Below, piece after piece: positions 1 through 7,925 of a DNA stretch of 64,000 nt. The DNA lies in assembly GCF_001854765.1 (NCBI RefSeq), contig NZ_LJJE01000112.1, positions 62,001 to 126,000 of the forward strand, given 5' to 3'. The stretch is from Vibrio sonorensis (GTDB lineage: Bacteria > Pseudomonadota > Gammaproteobacteria > Enterobacterales > Vibrionaceae). Position numbers and translations under genes: made by a program. The notes beneath the pieces were generated by a model, which saw nothing but the letters and a program-made list of their open reading frames with translations, did no database searches and was not told the DNA's origin. Each line of letters starts with the position of its first letter. Within the stretch, counting starts at the first letter, position 1.

Positions 1-561
1 GAGTGCAGAGAGGTAATAGCAAAGCTGAACTCCGATTGTAAAGATATCGGACAGATTGTTGAAGTCATTGAAAACATTGCAGAGCAAACCAACTTGCTGG
101 CATTGAATGCGGCCATAGAGTCTGCACGAGCGGGTCAGCAAGGTCGTGGATTTGCCGTGGTTGCCGATGAGGTTCGTGAACTAGCCTCGCGCACTGCCAG
201 TTCAACTAGCAAGATTCAGCAGATGATTAAAACTCTAGGTATATCAGCAAAGGATGCGGTAAATATTGCGGAGCAGTGTCGCAAAGGCATGCAAACCGTA
301 TTAGTGATATCCGATGATACAAAAAACAGTATGAATGCGATTCAACAAAGCATAGTGGAAATTACCGAGCAGAGCGCGCAGGTTGCCGTCGCATCCGAGC
401 AACAGGAAAAAGTCAGTATGGCGATTGCTGAAAGTATCGTCGATATATCTAACGTAGCGTCAGCTAACTTGGAGGGCGCAACACTAGTGGCAGAGAATGC
501 AGAGACACTACAAAAAATAGCTCAGCAACAAAAAGTTATTTTGGCTCAATATGAGTGGTAG
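1..561 (+). CDS. Methyl-accepting chemotaxis protein, C-terminal part (5' end outside window)
   Basis: The frame is open from the first base, so this is the last 186 residues of a chemoreceptor. It contains the conserved signalling-hairpin tip (EQTNLLALNAAIESARAG, then GRGFAVVADEVR) that binds CheA and CheW in the cytoplasm, followed by the descending coiled coil. The sensor domain and membrane segments lie upstream of the window, so the ligand cannot be read. The C-terminus (ILAQYEW) has no NWETF-type CheR-binding pentapeptide. The next gene starts about 400 bases on and is unrelated. Confidence 0.95.
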   Translation, partial: ECREVIAKLNSDCKDIGQIVEVIENIAEQTNLLALNAAIESARAGQQGRGFAVVADEVRELASRTASSTSKIQQMIKTLGISAKDAVNIAEQCRKGMQTVLVISDDTKNSMNAIQQSIVEITEQSAQVAVASEQQEKVSMAIAESIVDISNVASANLEGATLVAENAETLQKIAQQQKVILAQYEW

Positions 562-958
562 AAGGTAAAAAGGATTTAGGCCAATTAAAGCTTGGAGGGG
601 AATAATGCGATGCAATCGTTTCCGTTATGTAACCAAGTGTTTCTATGCAACAACTTTATAACCGACGCAAAAAAAACTATCATATGCCTCAAATATCCAT
701 GTAGTTGTAGCATTAATGAGAAAATTCAGATAATTACTATTTAGTCAGAACAATTTTCAATATATATTGCACAATAGGTCTAAAAAAAGGCGGTTAAACG
801 CTTTTTTTACTAGAACATTATTTTAAATTAGTTAAATCGCGCGGTAAGCGTTTGGACGACGGTATAGCACCTTTGCAAAAAGGCGAACAGCAAAGCAATG
901 GAATGCCATTTGTTGGCGCCATCACCGTTTAACAGGCAAAAAGCAATAAGGTAGATTA
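562..958. other. Intergenic region between the chemoreceptor and kdgR
   Basis: About 400 AT-rich bases without a convincing gene. It holds a bidirectional-looking hairpin at 782-808 and, at its right end, the ribosome binding site of kdgR (TAAGGT about 8 bases before the ATG). The kdgR promoter should lie here, but I cannot pick out a clear -35/-10 pair. Confidence 0.6.
782..808. terminator. Probable bidirectional terminator
   Basis: Seven A, one bulged G, GCG, a six-base loop, CGC and seven T form a short GC core flanked by an A tract and a T tract. The structure can therefore work on either strand. It sits well after the chemoreceptor stop and before kdgR. The stem is weak, so confidence is limited. 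Confidence 0.45.
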
Positions 959-1744
959 ATGTCAAACGATAAACAGCCTGAATCGGTCTCATCAGTACTA
1001 AAAACTTTTGGAATCCTGCAGGCTTTAAGTACACAAAAAGATATAGGTATCAGCGAACTTGCTCAACGACTCATGATGTCGAAAAGCACCGTGTACCGCT
1101 TTCTACAAACAATGAAAACCTTGGGGTATGTCGCTCAAGAAGGTGAAAGTGAAAACTATTCACTAACGCTGAAGCTTTTCGAGTTGGGTTCAACGGCATT
1201 GGAATACGTGGATTTAGTGGACCTAGCTGATATCGAAATGCGCAAAATTTCCGATCTCACTATGGAAGCCCTGCACTTGGGCGCTTTAGATGGTGAAAGC
1301 ATCATCTATATTCACAAAATTGACTCTAAGTACAATTTGAGAATGCAATCTCGAATTGGCAGACGCAACCCACTGTATTCAACTGCCATAGGTAAAGTAC
1401 TGCTAGCAGATCGAGAAGAAAAAGAAGTGCGTGACATTTTAGCAGAAGTAGAATTTACCAAGTCTACAGAGCGCACGCACGAAAACATTGATTCGTTGTT
1501 AGATGAACTCAATAACGTTCGTGAGCATGGCTATGGAGAAGACAACGAGGAGCAAGAGGTAGGCCTTCGCTGCATAGCAGTGCCAGTGTATGATCGCTTT
1601 AAACGAGTCATCGCCGGTATGAGTATCTCTTTACCTACGATACGTTTCACTGAAGAAAAGAAAACCGAATACATTAATGAACTTCAGCTTGCAGCAGCGA
1701 AAGTTTCTGCCAAGCTAGGTTGTGAAGAGTACCCTTACCAGTAG
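959..1744 (+). CDS. kdgR: IclR-family transcriptional regulator KdgR
   Basis: The 261-residue product closely resembles enterobacterial KdgR, which represses pectin and uronate catabolism and is released by 2-keto-3-deoxygluconate. The N-terminal winged helix (about residues 12-70) has the signature MSKSTVYRFLQTMKTLGYV, and the effector domain carries the typical SRIGRRNPLYSTAIGKVLLA stretch and EEQEVGLRCIAVPV. ATG at 959 is preceded by TAAGGT. It is followed by its own terminator and then a porin gene. The alginate/uronan locus near 39-50 kb is a natural target, because alginate is also degraded to 2-keto-3-deoxygluconate. Confidence 0.95.
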   Translation: MSNDKQPESVSSVLKTFGILQALSTQKDIGISELAQRLMMSKSTVYRFLQTMKTLGYVAQEGESENYSLTLKLFELGSTALEYVDLVDLADIEMRKISDLTMEALHLGALDGESIIYIHKIDSKYNLRMQSRIGRRNPLYSTAIGKVLLADREEKEVRDILAEVEFTKSTERTHENIDSLLDELNNVREHGYGEDNEEQEVGLRCIAVPVYDRFKRVIAGMSISLPTIRFTEEKKTEYINELQLAAAKVSAKLGCEEYPYQ

Positions 1745-1762
1745 TCACGATCAATGAGAAAA

Positions 1763-1787
1763 AGTCAGCTTCGGCTGGCTTTTTTTG
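1763..1787 (+). terminator. Rho-independent terminator of kdgR
   Basis: AGTCAGC, a TTCG tetraloop and GCTGGCT are followed by seven or more T. It lies 19 bases after the kdgR stop codon. Confidence 0.9.
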
Positions 1788-2033
1788 TGCCCAGTGAAAA
1801 CCAAATCTTTCACAACAGTGTGTCTCTTAACGAGCGAGAAATGAAGTGGTGATAGAGAATAATTGTTCGGATATGACTGAATAAATATTCCTTATCCATT
1901 AATAAAATATAATTATTTAGCATTTTCTATTCATAAAAAAATATAGCGCCATAGAGATATCCCCAACCAATTGTAATTATTCACCGCGGTAACACTAACC
2001 AATTAAATGGAATAAAGAAAAGCGGTGGTTAAT

Positions 2034-3005
2034 ATGAAAAAAAATCTAATTACTCTAGGTCTGTTCGCAGCGGGTTCAGTTTTTACAATTGGCTCTGCTA
2101 ATGCAATTGAACTCTACAATACTGATGGAGTTTCGGTAGACCTAAAAGGTGATGTCGAAGTTCGATATGTTAAAAGCATAGACGAAGGGTCTGAGCTAAA
2201 GCAAGAAATTGATGATGCGGATTTTGGCTTTGATGCCCGCTATGCAATCAATGGTAATAAAGATCTGCAAGTGGGAGCGTACCTTGAGTTTTCTGGCGAC
2301 AACGATGACCGAGCAAAAGACAATACCTCGGTTGGTGATGTTTACGTCGCACTGTACTCTGCCGAACACACATTGAAAGTCGGTAAAACTGCGACGATTT
2401 TAGATGATGCAGGTATATCGAATGACTACCTGTTCGGAATTTCATCATTCGTGTCCGATGTCGACTTCAGTGGTGAAGAAGTGGTGCGTTATGAATTTGA
2501 CAACGGTCAGTTCTATGCAGGCGTTGCTTTAAACCAAGATAAACACAATGCACAACGCATTGGTGAAGACGGAAGTTACTTTGATGGCAAAATTGGTTAT
2601 CGCGTAGAGGACTTCGACTTTACTGGTTTCTTTGGTTCTGTTGAAGAAAAGGGCGTAAACGGTGATGGCCAAGCTCTAGACAGTGATGGTTCACTTTTCG
2701 CTTTAGAGATTCGCTATGCAGGTGTTGAAAATCTTAATTTGGGTGCAGCCTATTACATGGTTGATCTGGATGATGTAGAAACTGGCACCTTTGCACTAGC
2801 GGCAGATTACACGCTAGCTAACAACGTCAATCTTGCTGGTGGTGTGAGCCTTTCCGACTATGAAAGCGGTGACGACGCAGTGAGCTGGTTTGCAAATACT
2901 TCTTACAGCTTTGCCCCAAATACAAAAGTCTACTTTGAAATTGGCGGAAACGATGTAGACGACAGCGAGCTAGGTTATGGCGTTGGCTTGACTGCTGAAT
3001 TCTAA
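2034..3005 (+). CDS. Gram-negative general porin (trimeric, OmpC/OmpU-like)
   Basis: The product is about 323 residues with a classic signal peptide ending in SANA before the mature start IELYN. Alternating hydrophobic and charged beta strands follow, and the chain ends in phenylalanine (GLTAEF), the mark recognised by the BAM complex. The family forms outer-membrane diffusion channels. I prefer the ATG at 2034 over the in-frame GTG at 2025, because GGTGG lies at good spacing before the ATG and the signal peptide then begins MKKN. The mature protein is strongly acidic, as in marine porins. A strong terminator follows. Confidence 0.9.
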   Translation: MKKNLITLGLFAAGSVFTIGSANAIELYNTDGVSVDLKGDVEVRYVKSIDEGSELKQEIDDADFGFDARYAINGNKDLQVGAYLEFSGDNDDRAKDNTSVGDVYVALYSAEHTLKVGKTATILDDAGISNDYLFGISSFVSDVDFSGEEVVRYEFDNGQFYAGVALNQDKHNAQRIGEDGSYFDGKIGYRVEDFDFTGFFGSVEEKGVNGDGQALDSDGSLFALEIRYAGVENLNLGAAYYMVDLDDVETGTFALAADYTLANNVNLAGGVSLSDYESGDDAVSWFANTSYSFAPNTKVYFEIGGNDVDDSELGYGVGLTAEF

Positions 3006-3073
3006 ATTAGCGAAATATAATCATATACCTTAGGTTAATTCCTATAGTTTGTGCAATCCACTGCCTTTTGCAT

Positions 3074-3107
3074 AAAGCACTTATCCAATTTGATAAGTGC
3101 TTTTTTT
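3074..3107 (+). terminator. Rho-independent terminator of the porin gene
   Basis: A perfect 12-base inverted repeat (AAAGCACTTATC / GATAAGTGCTTT) around a six-base loop, followed by a T tract. Confidence 0.92.
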
Positions 3108-3136
3108 AGTAGTGGGAGAAGGGAATGAGCAGATAC

Positions 3137-3162
3137 AAAAAAGCCCAGCGATAACGCTGGGC
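3137..3162 (-). terminator. Rho-independent terminator of the OprD-like porin gene
   Basis: GCCCAGCG, a four-base loop and CGCTGGGC, with six A on the plus strand that become a U tract in the minus-strand transcript. It lies 26 bases past the stop of the leftward porin gene. Confidence 0.92.
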
Positions 3163-3188
3163 AATAAAACGACAGTTTCAACAGCAGT

Positions 3189-4601
3189 TTATTTTAGAGG
3201 GATGCTGTAAGAAATCAGCACTTTAGTATCGTTGCGGTCTTTCTTGTGTACGATGTTGTCACCGCGGAATTTCGCGCGGTATACTCGTGCGTTCAGGCCT
3301 TCAAGAGCGCCATCTAAGAATTTGTAACCAACGTTCCAATCAAAAGAGTGCATTTCACCATCGTACTCACGTTCTTTTTTATCGGAGCGTACGTTTGTAC
3401 CGTAGTTACCACCAACACCAACAGTTAGCTCAGGCAGTTCCCAGCTCGCAAAGTTGTACTTCATACCTAGTTTAAATGCACGAGTACCATCTGTGTTGTA
3501 GTCGTCTAGACCAGATGTGGTTTGCTGGAAGTGACGGTTGTCAGAGTTAGCCCAAGGGGTTAGACGGAAATTGTAGTTTAGCTCCTGACCACCAGTATCG
3601 GTATCACTTAGGCCAGCAGTCCAAGTAAAGCCACCGTGTTTGATGTTTGCACCCAGAGCCAAGTAGCGCTGCTTCTTAGCGTTGGTCACTTCTGTCAACT
3701 CAGTTTCTTCTGCTTTTGAACCGTGGTAAAAGGCTGTTAGGTTTACTTTTGCGTCACCAAGGTTGAAACCGTACTTACCAAGTGCTTGCCAGTTAGTGCG
3801 GTAATCTTTACCTTCACCATAACCTAGATCAATTTGGCCGTTGTCAAATTTGTAAATTGCACCAAGAGTATGGATGTAATCAATCTGGGTGTTTGTTGTA
3901 TCAACGCCAGACTTTTGGTTTTGGTGCCACTTAGTAGTCATCGGCAAGAACTCTTTGCGCCAGTCGTTTTTAAACTTGTTGGCAACAGCGTATCCGAATA
4001 CAAAATCACCATAGTGAGCTTTGGCTTCTAAACCTTGATAGGCGTGAGGGTTTAAGCCCCAACCTGAGCGAATCGTACCGATGTTAATACGAGTGTGACC
4101 AGCGCGAACAGCTAAACCCGCTTCGTCATCACCGAACTTCGTCTTCAGTGCCATAATTGGCACAGCAGCGTATGACTTTTCACATCCTTTACCATCGTAC
4201 GCTGGGTTGTTTTCACAGCTGTGGTCATAATAAAGAATTTCAGACATACCAGTAGTTGAACCTAGTTGGATGTTTGTGTTGGCCCAGATATCTAAACCTA
4301 CCGTGTCTCTGAAGTAACCAGACTTGTAGTCCCACGCCAGTTGTAGGGTTTGGTTTTCAATTTGTGGACCCCATGTGCCATTCGCGTCTTTCTCTTCGCG
4401 GTCGCGAATGTACAAGAAGGAGTGAATCTTTGAAGACGAGCTATCGTAGAACGCTTGCTTCGCTTCAGTTGCCAGATCAACCGCAGCCACACTTTCGTTG
4501 AGAACGTCGTTAGGATCTAGGTTGTCGGCCACTGCATGGCCAGATGCTAGGGCAGCAAGCACAGATGCCGAAAGCAGGGACAGAGTTATTCTATGTTTCA
4601 T
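3189..4601 (-). CDS. OprD-family outer-membrane porin
   Basis: The product is about 470 residues with a signal peptide (MKHRITLSLL to GHAVA) and beta-barrel texture throughout. OprD-family channels are specific for small substrates such as amino acids, peptides, organic acids or chito-oligosaccharides. Two cysteines (ENNPAYDGKGCEK region) probably make a loop disulphide. A TTG two codons upstream is also possible, but ATG at 4601 gives a normal signal peptide. A KdgR-box-like sequence lies about 80 bases upstream, which would fit an oligo-uronide or sugar substrate; that link is inference. A chitoporin-like role is an alternative. Confidence 0.82.
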   Translation of the reverse strand: MKHRITLSLLSASVLAALASGHAVADNLDPNDVLNESVAAVDLATEAKQAFYDSSSSKIHSFLYIRDREEKDANGTWGPQIENQTLQLAWDYKSGYFRDTVGLDIWANTNIQLGSTTGMSEILYYDHSCENNPAYDGKGCEKSYAAVPIMALKTKFGDDEAGLAVRAGHTRINIGTIRSGWGLNPHAYQGLEAKAHYGDFVFGYAVANKFKNDWRKEFLPMTTKWHQNQKSGVDTTNTQIDYIHTLGAIYKFDNGQIDLGYGEGKDYRTNWQALGKYGFNLGDAKVNLTAFYHGSKAEETELTEVTNAKKQRYLALGANIKHGGFTWTAGLSDTDTGGQELNYNFRLTPWANSDNRHFQQTTSGLDDYNTDGTRAFKLGMKYNFASWELPELTVGVGGNYGTNVRSDKKEREYDGEMHSFDWNVGYKFLDGALEGLNARVYRAKFRGDNIVHKKDRNDTKVLISYSIPLK

Positions 4602-4679
4602 ATCCAATATTCCATTTATTAATTTGTAAGTTAGGATTGATTTCCTGTTTTGATAATATGGATTTCCTGAAATAAATAA

Positions 4680-4698
4680 ATAGAAACGATGTTTTAAA
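4680..4698. promoter_or_regulatory. Candidate KdgR operator
   Basis: The core AAACGATGTTT fits the centre of the enterobacterial KdgR consensus (AAAYRNYRTTT). The outer bases match only partly. It lies about 80-100 bases upstream of the OprD-like porin start, and kdgR is encoded 3 kb away. The element is short and the region AT-rich, so chance is a real alternative. Confidence 0.4.
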
Positions 4699-4825
4699 AA
4701 TAAAAAACCAGATCTCCATCATAAATAAAAAGATAGTGTGATTTTGGTATATGTCGTAAGTTTCATTGTTTGATTTTCGCTCAGAGTCTGTACGGTAAAA
4801 CAACAAAAAGGCGGATGTTTTGAGC

Positions 4826-4853
4826 AAAAAAAGGCCAGCTCTAAGAGCTGACC
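4826..4853 (-). terminator. Rho-independent terminator of the MATE gene
   Basis: GGCCAGCTC / GAGCTGACC stem (one G-U pair in the minus-strand RNA) with a three-base loop. The adjoining A tract becomes a U tract in the leftward transcript. It lies 24 bases after the MATE stop. Confidence 0.85.
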
Positions 4854-4876
4854 AAAGTTAGTGAAATGAACGCTTT

Positions 4877-6217
4877 TCAGGCGTTTTGTAGTGTGAGTTG
4901 GTTTTTTTGATTTAATATTTTTACAAGCTGGAGTAAAAGCATTGCACCCGTGGCTCCAAGGCCAATTCCGATACCTGCCCATATTCCAGTCAGTTGATGC
5001 GTTTCCATTAACCACCATGCAGCTGGTAGGCCAAACAACCAATAACCGATGGCGGTAATAACGGTTGGCCCAACGACGATTTTCATGCCGCGAAGCAAGT
5101 TAATCGCGAGTAGTTGCCATGCATCAACAATAAATGAGAGTGCGACAACCCATAGCGCAGAATACAAAATAGCTAGAGTGGTGGTATCGCTACTATCGAG
5201 TTGAAAGAAACCACTGATCAGTTCTGGCCAGGCAATGAAAATAGCGGCAATCACTGCGCTTAATATAGTCACAAGCGTAAAGCTTTGAAGTGACACTTTT
5301 CTTATGCTTTGATAGTCATTTGCGCCGTAATGCTTTCCGACGATGATTGCCGACGCTTGGCAAAAGCCAAAATTGATGTTCCATGTAAAACTTAAACACT
5401 GTAAGAGTATTTGGTGAAGCGCTAGGGCTGCGACACTAATAGTGCCTGCCATCAAAGTACCTCCATAGATCAATCCATGCTCTAGTAGTGCGGCAACCGC
5501 AATTGGAACGCCCATGGCCAATAATGGTTTCATTAAGCGCATGGAGTATTCGTCGACATTGAGCCACGGTGCAAAAGGTTGATAAGTCGAATGACTAAAC
5601 ACCCAATACCCGTATCCAATCATTACCAACAACGTCGATAATGCCGTTCCCGCACCAAGTCCAGATAGACCGTACCCCATAGGAAATGCGAATAGATAAC
5701 TAATTGGAATGTTCACAATAACGGTGAGGACCGACATGAACATGATTGAGTTAGCATGTCCTAGAGTGCTGGTTAAGCCTCTTAACACCAATAGCAATAA
5801 AGTGGGGAGCATTGCCCATTGCAATGTGTTTACGTAAGTCATTGCTAAATCAACAACGTGTTGAGGTTGCTTGGCTGCAATCAAAATCTCCGGTGTGTAT
5901 TGAAGAAACAGAGTAAGCACAAATGTAAGGATAACCGATAGCATTACGGCTCCTTTGACTGCTAGCCTGATTTGCTGATTACCAAATTCCGGTCTAGAAA
6001 CTCGCTGACCATAAGCGATGGCAATTAAGTTAGCAACGCAACCAACGACGCTGCTTGTCACAATAAACACAAAGGAATAGACAGATGCACCTAAGCCACC
6101 AGCGGCAAGGTCTTCGAGACTTAGCCTAGACATCATCCACACGTCAGTCAGCACTAATGCGACAGCGATCAACTGAGATATGATGAGTGGGAATGCTAGC
6201 TTAAGTATGTTTTTCAT
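4877..6217 (-). CDS. MATE-family multidrug/Na+ efflux transporter
   Basis: The 446-residue protein has about twelve hydrophobic helices and the usual MATE opening (AFPLIISQLIAVALVLTDVWMMSR) with two homologous halves. MATE proteins export cationic drugs or metabolites in exchange for Na+ or H+ across the inner membrane. The ATG is preceded by GAGGT at five bases. It is divergent from a LysR regulator 103 bases away, which makes that regulator its probable controller. The substrate cannot be read from sequence. Confidence 0.92.
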   Translation of the reverse strand: MKNILKLAFPLIISQLIAVALVLTDVWMMSRLSLEDLAAGGLGASVYSFVFIVTSSVVGCVANLIAIAYGQRVSRPEFGNQQIRLAVKGAVMLSVILTFVLTLFLQYTPEILIAAKQPQHVVDLAMTYVNTLQWAMLPTLLLLVLRGLTSTLGHANSIMFMSVLTVIVNIPISYLFAFPMGYGLSGLGAGTALSTLLVMIGYGYWVFSHSTYQPFAPWLNVDEYSMRLMKPLLAMGVPIAVAALLEHGLIYGGTLMAGTISVAALALHQILLQCLSFTWNINFGFCQASAIIVGKHYGANDYQSIRKVSLQSFTLVTILSAVIAAIFIAWPELISGFFQLDSSDTTTLAILYSALWVVALSFIVDAWQLLAINLLRGMKIVVGPTVITAIGYWLFGLPAAWWLMETHQLTGIWAGIGIGLGATGAMLLLQLVKILNQKNQLTLQNA

Positions 6218-6320
6218 AAAGACCTCTAAATCAATTGCCCTAAATTTAAAGGTTTTACGTCTTGCAATTCAAATGACATTTATGTCAATCTGGCATTCCC
6301 TTATGTAATGTGAAAATATT

Positions 6321-7271
6321 ATGAATCCGTACAAACACCTTCCTCATTCTCATAATTTGCTTAAAGTTTTTGAGTCAGTGGTTAGGCTGTCTAGCTTTAC
6401 GCGCGCGGCACAAGAGCTTCATGTCACTCAAAGTGCTGTCAGTCGTCAGGTGAAGAAACTGGAAGAAGAGATCGGTATCAACCTGATACTTAGAAAGCAC
6501 CGCTCGATAGAAGTTACGCAAGAGGGGTTAGCTCTGTTTAAAGCTTTGCAGGAGCACTATTCTTCGGTGGATTCTCTTATTGCCTCTTGGAATGAATCGC
6601 GCAAAGAAAGGCTTGTTATTAAAACGGCAAACAGTTTTGCAACGCGAGTTTTGATCCCCAATTTACATAAACTCAACGACAAATACCCAAATCATGAGAT
6701 TGTTGTAATACCGCTTATCGAAGGCGATCCGGAGCTGTCTGATACCGATTATGACATCTTGATTATCAACTCTTGCAACTGGGAAAAGTATGAAAATCAG
6801 CCAGGTATTTTCAAACTTCGCGATGAGTATATGGCGCCAGTTTATGCGCAAAGATTTGCGAGTCAGGACATGGACCTTGCGAGCATACTTAAACAACCTA
6901 GACTTCATCCAAGTTTAGATCACCTTGATTGGAAACTGTGGATTAAGCAAGCAGGTGTGCGAAATGCGCCAAAAGTGAGAAACAGTACCTTTATGAGCCT
7001 AGACTTGGCCATGAGTGCGTGTTTAACGGGGCAAGGTATAACGGTAACCGACTTACTTTTAGTGCTCCCAGAATTGGAACAAGGTTTTTTGCGTTGTGCG
7101 ACGGATACTCCTATTCAAAGCAGTGCTTGGCGTTACTATTGCCATTGCCCTAAAAATTCTCAAATAGCGATAGAGGTTTACGATTGGTTGGCTTTTCATT
7201 CGGAACAACAGGTAAAAAAACTAAAAAGTTTAGCAGATGAGCATGGGTGGCTAGGTTTTAGTGGCCAGTAG
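6321..7271 (+). CDS. LysR-family transcriptional regulator
   Basis: The 316-residue product has an N-terminal winged helix (residues about 12-70, with SFTRAAQELHVTQSAVSRQVKKLEE) and a C-terminal LysR substrate-binding domain (about 95-300). The layout resembles GcvA-type regulators. It is divergently transcribed from the MATE transporter with a 103-base shared promoter region, the typical arrangement for a LysR protein and its target. The inducer is unknown. Confidence 0.92.
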   Translation: MNPYKHLPHSHNLLKVFESVVRLSSFTRAAQELHVTQSAVSRQVKKLEEEIGINLILRKHRSIEVTQEGLALFKALQEHYSSVDSLIASWNESRKERLVIKTANSFATRVLIPNLHKLNDKYPNHEIVVIPLIEGDPELSDTDYDILIINSCNWEKYENQPGIFKLRDEYMAPVYAQRFASQDMDLASILKQPRLHPSLDHLDWKLWIKQAGVRNAPKVRNSTFMSLDLAMSACLTGQGITVTDLLLVLPELEQGFLRCATDTPIQSSAWRYYCHCPKNSQIAIEVYDWLAFHSEQQVKKLKSLADEHGWLGFSGQ

Positions 7272-7529
7272 TTCGTAAGGCAGAGCATAGTATGACTGTA
7301 CACCAGTGTTAAGACTCACTAGTTTTACGTGCGCGCGTATACACTTATTTTTCCTTTTATACACCTAGTAAGTACGGCCTATTATTCGGTCTATCATTGT
7401 AAGTCAGTGATAAATTGTAATTATTTGAAGTGCTTCTAAATTGCTATTCGTGTAATTAGCCTGACTCATAACGGTTGGATATGGTCTTAGCCGCTTAATC
7501 TACAGTTCTATATCGGCTGAGGAACATTC

Positions 7530-7745
7530 ATGGAACCAGAACATTCCAAAACTCAAAATCCTAATTTGATCTCTTCACAACGACTGTTTTGGGTCTATTT
7601 GGCGGTTTTAATTGTATTGATGCTGATATCAAAGTTCTTGGATGATGGCCGTTACGAAACAATGCTCGCCCCCATTGCATGGGGGGTAGGAATCGCGATC
7701 GTTGCAGTTAAAGCCTACTGTTTCTTTAAACAGAGTGAGAGTTGA
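7530..7745 (+). CDS. Small inner-membrane protein, unknown function
   Basis: The 71-residue protein has two predicted membrane helices (about residues 20-38 and 46-64) separated by a short charged loop (KFLDDGRYET), and no motif I recognise. A GAGGAA ribosome binding site lies 8 bases before the ATG, so translation is plausible. It stands alone, with about 250 bases upstream and 180 bases before the next gene. Confidence 0.65.
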   Translation: MEPEHSKTQNPNLISSQRLFWVYLAVLIVLMLISKFLDDGRYETMLAPIAWGVGIAIVAVKAYCFFKQSES

Positions 7746-7846
7746 TTTAGTCATTAAGGAAACCTTGCTACTAATGCCTTTGATACATGTGAGTCGGAAA
7801 TAGTCCAAAATCACCTAAACTAATAGGTACGCACTGTTCTCTAGAC

Positions 7847-7880
7847 GATTAATATCAAGTTTCACATGACGATATTAATC
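7847..7880. repeat. 10-bp inverted repeat upstream of the TPR-GGDEF gene
   Basis: GATTAATATC (7847-7856) and GATATTAATC (7871-7880) are perfect inverted copies separated by 14 bases. They end 45 bases before the GTG of the diguanylate cyclase gene. No T tract follows, so an operator is more likely than a terminator. A further GATAATATCG follows at about 7886. Confidence 0.5.
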
Positions 7881-7925
7881 AGAGAAGATAATATCGTATC
7901 TTTTTGATAAATTTGGTGATTACGG

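Noticed and set aside
828..1034. Leftward frame of 68 residues overlapping the kdgR start
   Set aside because: It overlaps the real kdgR coding start on the other strand, with no ribosome site or recognisable domain.
4719..5042. 107-residue leftward frame in the MATE C-terminus region
   Set aside because: It lies in an alternative frame of the MATE gene and reads through its terminator.
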